This document shows positions 1-5,228 of a DNA stretch of 5,980 nt, in pieces. The stretch spans positions 1 through 5,980 of the forward strand of contig JAIOSN010000271.1 in assembly GCA_021107605.1 (NCBI GenBank), in the 5' to 3' direction. The notes beneath the pieces were generated by a model. The model was not told the DNA's origin. It worked only from the letters and a program-made list of their open reading frames with translations, and did no database searches. Positions within the stretch are counted from its first letter, which is position 1. The number at the start of each line of letters is the position of its first letter. Source of the stretch: Anaerolineae bacterium. Its GTDB lineage: Bacteria > Chloroflexota > Anaerolineae > B4-G1 > SLSP01. Made by a program: the position numbers and the translations under genes.

Positions 1-274
1 CGCGGGCAAAGGCGGGATTTTCGGCAAGGAAGCCATAGCCGGGATGGAGGGCTTCGGCTCCGGTGCGTCGCGCGGCCTCCAGCAAGGCCGGGATGTTGAG
101 GTAACTCGCAGATGCCGCTGTCGGGCCGATGGGAACGGCCTCATCGGCGTAGCGGACGTGCAGCGCTTCCCGGTCCGCCTCGGAATAGACGGCGACTCCG
201 GGCCAGCCCAAGTCGCGGCAAGCCCGCAGAATACGCACTGCAATTTCGCCTCGATTGGCGACGAGAATTTTCAC
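1..274 (-). CDS. accC: Biotin carboxylase subunit of acyl-CoA carboxylase, N-terminal part (partial)
   Basis: This is the first 91 codons of a biotin carboxylase; the rest lies beyond the left edge. The family uses ATP and bicarbonate to carboxylate biotin on its carrier domain, in the cytoplasm. The start is a GTG at 272-274 giving VKILVANRGEIAVRILRA, the classic N-terminus of the biotin carboxylase N domain. At residues 77-86 comes HPGYGFLAEN, the family's conserved glycine-rich HPGYGFLSEN-type motif. A strong AAGGAGAA ribosome binding site at 281-288 lies 6 nt before the GTG and no ATG fits, so the start is well supported. The gene follows the carboxyltransferase gene on the same strand, separated by about 400 bp of repeats, so both probably form one carboxylase. 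With only the N-terminus visible I cannot tell a stand-alone AccC from a longer PccA-type protein fused to the biotin carrier domain. Confidence 0.93.
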   Translation of the reverse strand, partial: MKILVANRGEIAVRILRACRDLGWPGVAVYSEADREALHVRYADEAVPIGPTAASASYLNIPALLEAARRTGAEALHPGYGFLAENPAFAR

Positions 275-280
275 AAAAAG

Positions 281-288
281 TTCTCCTT
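281..288 (-). promoter_or_regulatory. Ribosome binding site deciding the GTG start of accC
   Basis: On the minus strand this reads AAGGAGAA, 6 nt ahead of the GTG at 272-274. It is the only good Shine-Dalgarno match near the conserved VKILVANRGE N-terminus. Confidence 0.75.
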
Positions 289-468
289 GAATCTTACGTT
301 AAGAGTCTACTGAAAAAACTAATTGAACCGCCAAGGGCGCAAAGAACGCCAAGAAAAATTAAGGGAAAAGTTGAGAATCTTGCGAAAGCTCACCCAAAAC
401 ATAAACAAGTTGCAGGTAAACTTTGAAAAACTGGTTCGTTGGGAATTCGCGTGGTCGAGTTAAGACTA

Positions 469-516
469 ACCACGGATTAGCACGGAAAAAAGTAAAAAAT
501 CCGTGAAATCTGTGGT
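469..516. repeat. Imperfect palindrome ACCACGGATTAG...TCTGTGGT
   Basis: The left arm (469-485) reads ACCACGGATTAGCACGG and the right arm (501-516) reads CCGTGAAATCTGTGGT. The arms are complementary apart from a few mismatches and a one-base length difference, and are separated by an A-rich spacer. It could fold as a long hairpin in RNA from either strand. It lies 3' of pccB and could affect mRNA stability or termination, but no classic U-tract terminator is seen. Confidence 0.6.
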
Positions 517-530
517 GAAAAATTCACGTC

Positions 531-548
531 GCGTGGTACTTACCACGC
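531..548. repeat. Perfect 8-bp inverted repeat (hairpin)
   Basis: GCGTGGTA at 531-538 is followed after CT by its exact reverse complement TACCACGC at 541-548. Sterically this gives a 7-bp stem with a 4-nt loop. It lies inside the composite repeat. There is no U-run after it on either strand, so I do not call it a terminator. Confidence 0.6.
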
Positions 549-671
549 CAAGTCCCAGAGACCCGAAAAACTTTGCGCTCTTGGCGTTCTTTGCGGTTAG
601 AAAAGCTATTTTCAGGAGAGCCACGTCAACCGTTCCCAATTGACGGACGGCTGTCAACTCGTAGCTGCCAC

Positions 672-2216
672 TCACAATGGAATGTTCCCGTGCTTGCGCT
701 TAGGCTGCGACTGGCGTTTCTCGCGCAGGCTCTCCAATGCCATGATCAGACGGGCGCGGCTCTCGGCGGGCGCGATCACGTCATCGAGGTACCCCCGTGA
801 AGCGGCGATAAAGGGATTCGCCAGTTCCTCTCGGTAGCTGTGGGTCAATTCGGCCTGCCGGGCAGCCGGCTCCGCCGCAGTCGCGAGCTCTTTGCGGTAG
901 ATGATTTTCACCGCGCCCTCCGGCCCCATCACGGCGAGTTCCGCGCCGGGCCAGGCGAAGTTCAAATCGCCGCCCAGATGCTTCGAGCTCATCACGATGT
1001 ACGCGCCACCGTAGGCTTTCCGTAGGATCAGGGATATCTTAGGAACAGTGGCCTCGGCGTAAGCGTAGATCATCTTGGCTCCATGGCGAATCACACCGCC
1101 GTGTTCCTGGTCGGTGCCGGGGAGGAAACCGGGGGTGTCCACCAGCGTCACCAGCGGGATGTGAAAGGCATCGCAGAAGCGGATGAACCGCGCCCCTTTG
1201 TCCGAGGCATTGATGTCCAACACGCCGGCCAAGTGGTCGGCCTGGTTGGCGACGATCCCGATCGTCTCCCCATTGAGGCGAGCGAAGCCCACGCTCAAAT
1301 TCTGGGCGTACTCGCTTTGTACTTCCAAGAATTCCCCGTCGTCCACGAGCGTTTCAATAACGGCACGGACGTCGTAGGGCTGCTGGGAATTTGCCGGGAC
1401 GATCTCGGCCAATTCAGGAGTGGAGCGGTATGGGTCATCGGTGGGAGTGATAGCAGGGGGCGGCGTTAGGTTGTTGGGAGGCAGATAAGAGAGCAACCAA
1501 CGCACTTGCGCCAGCAGAGCCTCTTCATCCGGGGCAGTGAAGTGCGCCACGCCGCTGCGACTGCTGTGGACCTCGGCTCCGCCCAGCGATTCGAAATCCA
1601 GCTCCTCGTGAGTGACGGCCTTGATCACCTCCGGCCCGGTGATGAACATGTGTGCTTGCTGTTCCACCATGAAGACGAAATCGGTGATGGCGGGGGAGTA
1701 AACCGCGCCTCCCGCGCATGGCCCTAAGATAACGGAAATCTGGGGGATGACGCCGGATGCCCGCACGTTGCGGTAGAAAATGTCCCCATAAGCCGCGAGA
1801 GCATCCACGCCTTCCTGGATACGCGCGCCGCCGGAGTCGTTAATGCCGATAAGGGGGACGCCATTCTGGTAAGCCAGGTCCATCACCCGCGTGATCTTCC
1901 GCCCGTGGGCCTCGCCCACAGAGCCGCCCAGAACCGTGAAGTCCTGGGCAAAAACGTAGACAGGGCGTCCCGCGATCTTTCCCTGGCCGGTGACCACTCC
2001 ATCACCCCAGGGATGCGCGCGCTCCATCTCGAAGCCGGTGGCGCGGTGGGTGGCGAACATGCCAATCTCGCAGAAGGTACCGGGGTCAAGGAGAGCCTCG
2101 ACGCGCTCTCTGGCGGTGCGCTTGCCCTTAGCATGTTGCCGGGCGATGCGTGATTCACCCCCTCCCAACTGGGCCTCGGCTCGTATAGTCTCTAAATGCG
2201 ATATGACAACGCTCAT
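672..2216 (-). CDS. pccB: Acyl-CoA carboxylase carboxyltransferase subunit (propionyl-CoA carboxylase beta type)
   Basis: A 514-aa cytoplasmic carboxyltransferase that moves the carboxyl group from carboxybiotin to a short acyl-CoA (propionyl-CoA to methylmalonyl-CoA, or acetyl-CoA to malonyl-CoA). Both crotonase-like halves are intact. In the N-half, NDSGGARIQEGVDAL is followed by GPCAGGAVYSPAITDF (165-180), whose G169-G170 form an oxyanion site for the acyl-CoA side. In the C-half, DTPGFLPGTDQEHGG (360-374) is followed by RKAYGGAY (399-406) and SSKHLGGDLNFAWPG. The tail KRKHGNIPL is typical of PccB/MmdA proteins, and the length is normal for the family. The ATG at 2214-2216 has an AAGGA site at 2222-2226. 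Ile407, directly after GGAY, replaces the Asp usual in strict propionyl-CoA enzymes, so the substrate may be acetyl-CoA or both. A biotin carboxylase follows on the same strand. The MmdA/12S transcarboxylase subunit is an alternative; the biotin carboxylase neighbour favours the ATP-dependent carboxylase. Confidence 0.95.
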   Translation of the reverse strand: MSVVISHLETIRAEAQLGGGESRIARQHAKGKRTARERVEALLDPGTFCEIGMFATHRATGFEMERAHPWGDGVVTGQGKIAGRPVYVFAQDFTVLGGSVGEAHGRKITRVMDLAYQNGVPLIGINDSGGARIQEGVDALAAYGDIFYRNVRASGVIPQISVILGPCAGGAVYSPAITDFVFMVEQQAHMFITGPEVIKAVTHEELDFESLGGAEVHSSRSGVAHFTAPDEEALLAQVRWLLSYLPPNNLTPPPAITPTDDPYRSTPELAEIVPANSQQPYDVRAVIETLVDDGEFLEVQSEYAQNLSVGFARLNGETIGIVANQADHLAGVLDINASDKGARFIRFCDAFHIPLVTLVDTPGFLPGTDQEHGGVIRHGAKMIYAYAEATVPKISLILRKAYGGAYIVMSSKHLGGDLNFAWPGAELAVMGPEGAVKIIYRKELATAAEPAARQAELTHSYREELANPFIAASRGYLDDVIAPAESRARLIMALESLREKRQSQPKRKHGNIPL

Positions 2217-2379
2217 CTTGATCCTTTTTCCTAATGGTTATGATGATCTAGCAATTCCCAGTATAATAACCCCACTCAAGCCTAAAAGTTACGTTCCGGG
2301 AAGATATGGGGTGAAGTAATAACGCGAGACCCCCGGGGACGGAGTGCCTGAGACAACTTTTTTCAAGGGAGCTAGAGAG
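2217..2379. promoter_or_regulatory. Divergent intergenic region with a possible -10 box
   Basis: This 163-bp region lies between divergent genes and must carry signals for at least one of them. The plus strand has TATAAT at 2262-2267, but no good TTGACA lies 16-18 bp upstream (best is TTATGA at 2238-2243). On the minus strand the overlapping TATACT (2260-2265) also lacks a convincing -35. If the plus-strand box is real, the 5' leader of the downstream gene is about 105 nt and includes a short GC palindrome, CCCCGGGG (2331-2338). I recognise no riboswitch in it. Confidence 0.25.
2365..2371 (+). promoter_or_regulatory. Ribosome binding site for the ATG at 2380
   Basis: AAGGGAG lies 8 nt before the ATG at 2380-2382. 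The in-frame upstream GTG at 2344 has no comparable site, so the shorter 141-aa protein is preferred. Confidence 0.65.
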
Positions 2380-2805
2380 ATGAACAAAAAGATTCGTTGG
2401 TTACGAATAAGCTATTGGACAGGTGCGATTCTCGATGGGCTGGCTGCCGTTCAAATGCTGGTTCCGGCCGTCTTTGCAGCCACAAACAAATTGCCCGATT
2501 TCCACCCTGGAGCAGATTACAAGTACGCTATGGGTATGGGCGCCTCCCTGATGCTGGGGTGGACTGTTCTGTTGGTTTGGGCGGACCGAAAACCAATGGA
2601 ACGGAAAGGAGTCCTGCCCATCACCATATTTCCTGTCATCTTGGGGATGGTGGCCAACGAGATATGGGCTGTTAGCTCCCACTTTGTTGCACTGGGAGTA
2701 ATGGTCCCTAGTTGGATCATGCAGACTGTGTTGATTGCGTTATTCGCCTTCAGTTATCTGAACGCAAGAGATGAACAAGGAGCAAGCAAGAGCGCTTTCT
2801 TCTGA
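2380..2805 (+). CDS. Uncharacterised membrane protein, about four transmembrane segments
   Basis: A 141-aa protein (the frame is open from a GTG at 2344, but the good ribosome binding site fits the ATG at 2380). Sequence inspection suggests four hydrophobic segments, at about residues 12-34, 48-67, 78-99 and 104-126. The first two are joined by a loop with NKLPDFHPGADYKYAMGMG. A basic MNKKIRWLR start points to a cytoplasmic N-terminus, and the DRKPMERKG loop between segments 2 and 3 fits the positive-inside rule. The C-terminus is hydrophilic. No catalytic motif or metal ligand set stands out and I do not recognise the family, so I assign no function. A second exported protein gene follows 45 bp downstream on the same strand, probably co-transcribed. 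The gene is transcribed away from pccB, and its strand and lower apparent GC differ from the neighbouring metabolic genes. Confidence 0.8.
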   Translation: MNKKIRWLRISYWTGAILDGLAAVQMLVPAVFAATNKLPDFHPGADYKYAMGMGASLMLGWTVLLVWADRKPMERKGVLPITIFPVILGMVANEIWAVSSHFVALGVMVPSWIMQTVLIALFAFSYLNARDEQGASKSAFF

Positions 2806-2850
2806 TAGCGGTAATGGTCTCATTAAAGATGGCCCCGGAGGGGGAACCAG

Positions 2851-3228
2851 ATGCAACGAGTAGATCATTCATTGATGTTGATATTGATATTGCTGGTCGT
2901 GTCCCTGCTGGCGTGCTGCTTCTGCTTTAATATTGCGCCGGCGCTATTGTTTTCGCCCGCTGAACTCCCACAAGCCCGCGTTGGGCAGCCTTACAGTGTT
3001 ACAATAACCATATCTGGCAATAAGACGCCGGTGAGCCGGATTTGGCTTGAGAACGGGGTGCTCCCCGCTGGTCTGGTTATGCAATATGATAAAGATGCCA
3101 ACGTCGCCGAAATCACCGGAACCCCCGAGGAAGACGGGAGTTTCGAGTTCACAGTCAGTGCAGCGTGTCTCGGCACGAATGTATCGGGGCAGACAGGCCA
3201 GCAACGTTATGAATTACTGGTGAAGTGA
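2851..3228 (+). CDS. Exported putative lipoprotein with Ig-like (He_PIG-type) domain
   Basis: A 125-aa protein with an N-terminal hydrophobic segment (about 8-28) containing LLAC at 19-22, which fits a lipobox with Cys22 as the lipid-bearing residue; Cys23 and Cys25 follow. An uncleaved membrane anchor is an alternative. The mature part (about 36-124) follows the pattern of the putative Ig domain He_PIG: LPQARVGQPYSVTITISG, then NGVLPAGLVMQY, then ITGTPEEDGSFEFTVSA, ending in YELLVK. The core LPxGL...ITGTPxxxGxFxFTV is highly typical. Such domains occur in surface or periplasmic proteins and usually mediate structure or adhesion, not catalysis; one copy alone is short for the class. The ATG is preceded by GGAGGGGG at 2837-2844. 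It lies 45 bp after the four-segment membrane protein gene, so the two may work together at the cell envelope. The partner and substrate are unknown. Confidence 0.8.
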   Translation: MQRVDHSLMLILILLVVSLLACCFCFNIAPALLFSPAELPQARVGQPYSVTITISGNKTPVSRIWLENGVLPAGLVMQYDKDANVAEITGTPEEDGSFEFTVSAACLGTNVSGQTGQQRYELLVK

Positions 3229-3269
3229 AGTCTCTACCCGTCCCCGGTAATGAGTCGCCGCCTCAATCG

Positions 3270-3284
3270 TGGCCGGCGGGGCCA
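3270..3284. other. Short GC-rich hairpin 3' of the lipoprotein gene
   Basis: TGGCC (3270-3274), a 5-nt loop and GGCCA (3280-3284) form a 5-bp stem about 40 nt after the stop codon of the upstream plus-strand gene. There is no T-run on either side, so a terminator role is only possible. Apart from this hairpin and the intron-like fragment, I see nothing gene-like in 3229-3478. Confidence 0.25.
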
Positions 3285-3310
3285 GCGCTAATCCTTCAAG
3301 GACTCAGGAT

Positions 3311-3353
3311 AGGCTCCTGCCGCCACTCCCGAACCGGACGTAAGACTTTTACC
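3311..3353 (-). ncRNA. Possible group II intron 3' remnant (partial domain V and following stem)
   Basis: Read on the minus strand, 3331-3352 gives GTAAAAGTCTTACGTCCGGTTC. This closely resembles the distal loop and 3' strand of group II intron domain V, whose usual form ends GUGAAAGUC..CACGUACGGUUC. The 5' strand of domain V (the AGCCG side carrying the catalytic triad) is not present: the sequence before it, around 3354-3370, does not pair with GTCCGGTTC. Downstream on the same strand is a small stem, CAGGA (3317-3321) with TCCTG (3307-3311), in the place where domain VI would be. It looks like a decayed, inactive 3' fragment. The call is from memory of the domain V consensus; a covariance search with the group II intron model would settle it. 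Confidence 0.4.
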
Positions 3354-3478
3354 TGAAAGGTATGCTGGCGTCAAGCAGATTCAGGTCTCTCGTCGAGCAA
3401 AACCCCGGGCCTTTGACTATCGAAGGTGATGAAATGTGGTCTTTGGTGCAAAACAAAGGCCAAAAATAATGGTTTGGG

Positions 3479-3996
3479 CTAGCGTTGGATGTGGACAGCC
3501 GCGCCATCAGCGGGAAAAAGTAGGCGACATCCGCGCGGTTGAAGGGTAGGGTCAGCTCCGCGCTGATGAACTCGCCCCAGCCGGGGACCTTGGTGGCGAC
3601 AATGCCGGAGCCATACCCCCAAGTAGTTCTCTCCCCCGCTTAGCGTGCTGGCGGAGACGGAACTATGAGAGGGGGTATCAACATCGTCTGAGGTGGTACG
3701 CTGGTTGTGCCGCCACTTGCAGCCGAGTTTGCAGTCAGGATCTCCAGCCGGCTGCTTGGTCTTGTCATAACGGTCGGTGACATAGGCTTTGGGATTGTTC
3801 TGTTTGACCCAGACAATGATGTGCTTGGTGTCGAGCGAAATAGCTTGCGCGACATCGGCGCATTGGGCGGCGGTGAGCGCGTGAAGTGTCGCTGCGTGGG
3901 CAAGTCTGTCTGTGGCGGCCACTTGGACTTGCGCAGCAAGCGCGGAAAGTGGTTTCGCAAGGTCGAAAAATGCGTTACAATAGCTAAGCCTGTCAT
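3479..3996 (-). pseudogene. Decayed DDE-type insertion sequence transposase
   Basis: This is a transposase relic. The clearest part (about 3845-3690) reads AISLDTKHIIVWVKQ, NNPKAYVTDRYDKTKQPAG and DPDCKLGCKWRHNQR. I recognise these as the conserved block around the first catalytic Asp (D of SLDTKH, codon 3830-3832) of a DDE transposase family whose IS name I cannot give. After a run of five C (3616-3620 on the plus strand) the family pattern continues one frame over as GYGSGIVATKVPGWGEF, then LPFNRADVAYFFPLMA, and ends near 3499. A likely original start is the ATG at 3994-3996, with AAAGGAG at 4004-4010, giving MTGLAIVTHFSTLRNHFPRL. It lies in the same frame as the 3' part but not the middle part, so two opposite one-base shifts are implied. 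The C-terminal catalytic region is missing. No terminal inverted repeats were found. An open frame through the middle part extends from 4069 to 3479, but it changes to nonsense after 3616. Confidence 0.72.
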
Positions 3997-4189
3997 GGTT
4001 TTGCTCCTTTGCACTAGAATTGGACTGGGACATCCTTATTCTAACGCAAGAAGCACGCCTGACAGGCACAGTTTGCCGGGTTACGCCGGGGTTGAGGCGT
4101 TCAGAGTTTGAGGCCAGATTAGCCTGGGGGGAGCGGAACCAGTTATTTCACTTGTCGAACCCTCTCAGTAGACTCATAAATCGGCATTC
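3997..4189. other. Intergenic, no recognised feature
   Basis: About 190 bp between the transposase relic and the end of the permease gene. It holds the AAAGGAG site of the relic and no convincing terminator, promoter or repeat. Transcription of the metal-transport operon appears to run towards this region without a clear intrinsic terminator. Confidence 0.4.
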
Positions 4190-5020
4190 TCAACTCCGCT
4201 GTTTCCGCCCCAGCCCCGCTTTTACCACCAGACTCAAGAGATACGCCGCCCCAGCCACCAAGATGATCGTCGCCCCAGAGGTGAGGTTCCAGCTGTAGGA
4301 GAGCCACAATCCCACCGTGGTGAAGAGCATCCCCAGCATAACGGCCCCGGCCATCATCCGCTTCAAGTCATGGACAAATTGACCGCTGATGGCGGCAGGT
4401 ATCGTCAGCATAGCGATAACCATGATTAAACCGACCACCCGCATGAGCATCACCACCGTAAACGCGATCATCGTGACCAACAACAAATAAATAGCGTTCA
4501 CCGGCACATTGGTCACGGCGGCGAAGGTCTTATCAAAGGAGACGGCCAGCAGCTCGCGATAGAAGAGCACCACCAGCAATAAAATGACCGCATCCAAGCC
4601 CACCATGATCAAGAGGTCTGAGGTCGGGACGGTCAGGATACTGCCGAAGAGATAGCTCATCAAGTCCGCCTTATACCCCGCTGAGAAATCCACAAAGACG
4701 ATGCCGAGCGCCATGCCAATAGCCCACAGCACACCAATGAGAGTATCGCTCCGTTCCTTCGTTTTTTGCTGTACCGTTCCCATACCCAGCGCGGCGACCA
4801 GGCTAAAGACAATCGCGCCCAACACCGGGTTAAAGCCCAGCAGATACCCCAAGCCGATCCCGCCGTAGGCTGCATGCGCGATCCCGCCACTGATAAAAAC
4901 AATTCGGTTGATCACTACGTAGGTACCGATGATGCCGCAGGCCACGCTCACCAACAAACCTGCCAGCAGCGCGTGACGCATAAACGCGAACTGTAACGCT
5001 TCCCCAATCACTTGCCCCAT
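4190..5020 (-). CDS. znuB: Zinc/manganese ABC importer permease (ABC-3 family)
   Basis: A 276-aa integral membrane permease, the normal length for the ZnuB/MntB/TroC family. As a dimer it forms the channel through which a metal ion delivered by a periplasmic or lipid-anchored binding protein enters the cell, powered by the ATPase encoded just upstream. Family motifs include FISGGIAHAAYGGIGLGYLLG (42-62), the GVLWAIGMALGIVFVDF stretch (96-112), YLFGSIL (123-129) and MRVVGLIMVIAMLTIPAAIS (193-212). A last helix lies around 249-266. About eight hydrophobic segments cover the protein and the tail is basic (KAGLGRKQRS). The ATG at 5018-5020 has AAGAGGAG at 5026-5033, 5 nt away. The ATPase gene precedes it, separated by 173 bp that is nearly all an 8-bp tandem array; in most such operons this gap is short or absent. 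Zn, Mn or Fe cannot be distinguished from the permease alone; znuB is used as the family symbol. Confidence 0.93.
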   Translation of the reverse strand: MGQVIGEALQFAFMRHALLAGLLVSVACGIIGTYVVINRIVFISGGIAHAAYGGIGLGYLLGFNPVLGAIVFSLVAALGMGTVQQKTKERSDTLIGVLWAIGMALGIVFVDFSAGYKADLMSYLFGSILTVPTSDLLIMVGLDAVILLLVVLFYRELLAVSFDKTFAAVTNVPVNAIYLLLVTMIAFTVVMLMRVVGLIMVIAMLTIPAAISGQFVHDLKRMMAGAVMLGMLFTTVGLWLSYSWNLTSGATIILVAGAAYLLSLVVKAGLGRKQRS

Positions 5021-5025
5021 AACTA

Positions 5026-5033
5026 CTCCTCTT
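5026..5033 (-). promoter_or_regulatory. Ribosome binding site of the permease gene, at the edge of the repeat array
   Basis: The minus strand reads AAGAGGAG, 5 nt before the ATG at 5018-5020. It lies just downstream of the octamer array, so the permease keeps its own initiation signal. This matters because the ATPase stop codon is about 170 nt away, too far for simple translational coupling. Confidence 0.7.
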
Positions 5034-5044
5034 TACTTGCTCCC

Positions 5045-5228
5045 TCGCTTTCTCGCTCTCTCGCTTCCTCACTTTCTCGCCTTATCGCTTCCTCGCCTTA
5101 TCGCTTCCTCGCCTTATCGCTTCCTCGCCTTATCGCTTCCTCACCTTATCGCTTTCTCGCCTTATCGCCTTATCGCTTTCTCGCCTTATCGCCTTATCGC
5201 TCTCTCGCTCTCTCGCTCTCTCGCTTCT
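5045..5228. repeat. Tandem array of 23 octanucleotide units
   Basis: On the plus strand 184 bp divide exactly into 23 units of 8 bp with no indel. The variants are TCGCCTTA (8 times), TCGCTTCC (5), TCGCTCTC (4), TCGCTTTC (3), and TCACTTTC, TCACCTTA and TCGCTTCT (once each). A degenerate unit, TTGCTCCC, adjoins at 5037-5044. Higher order is visible: 5085-5140 alternates TCGCTTCC with TCGCCTTA, 5149-5196 is a 24-bp block repeated twice, and 5197-5220 is one unit three times. The array separates the importer ATPase and permease genes and runs into the 3' end of the ATPase gene. Growth by slippage or unequal recombination is inference. It is not a CRISPR: the units are far too short and there are no spacers. 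Confidence 0.95.

Larger units (their letters stand above)
326..600. repeat. Composite interspersed repeat between pccB and accC
   Basis: The gap between the two carboxylase genes holds nested repeats. At the outer ends lie two inverted copies of a motif that begins AACCGC and continues in 9-nt units of the form (A/C)AAGRRCGC. The left copy is at 326-355 on the plus strand. The right copy, about 571-598, lies on the minus strand. They share the 16-bp core CGCAAAGAACGCCAAG (338-353 and, inverted, 580-595). Inside lie an imperfect palindrome (469-516) and a perfect hairpin (531-548). From memory, such AACCGC/CAAAGAACGCCAAG and ACCACGGATTAGCACGG repeats are dispersed in many environmental bacterial genomes and are often mis-called as small proteins rich in AKNAK or TDFTDF. 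No transposase or clear target duplication is visible, so mobility is inference. I see no genuine gene in 275-671. Confidence 0.65.

Noticed and set aside
303..313. 11-bp match GAGTCTACTGA, also found inverted at 4165-4175
   Set aside because: Several 11-bp matches are expected by chance in a 6-kb window, and the flanks are not similar.
112..426. Plus-strand frames at the left edge, 44-313 and 112-426
   Set aside because: They are opposite-strand shadows of the biotin carboxylase start and the repeat region, with no family features.
466..675. Minus-strand frame of 69 codons overlapping the end of pccB
   Set aside because: Its sequence (TAKNAKSAKF, TTDFTDF) is the translation of the interspersed repeats, and such products are known spurious calls.
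1083..1469. Plus-strand frame of 128 codons inside pccB
   Set aside because: It is an opposite-strand shadow of a well-conserved carboxyltransferase.
3270..3284. Intrinsic terminator after the lipoprotein gene
   Set aside because: The stem is only 5 bp and no T-run follows, so it is kept only as a low-confidence hairpin.
3707..4111. Plus-strand frame of 134 codons
   Set aside because: It is antisense to the transposase block with recognisable family motifs and has no domain features of its own.
5045..5228. CRISPR-like array
   Set aside because: The units are 8 bp and contiguous, with no spacers and no cas genes nearby.
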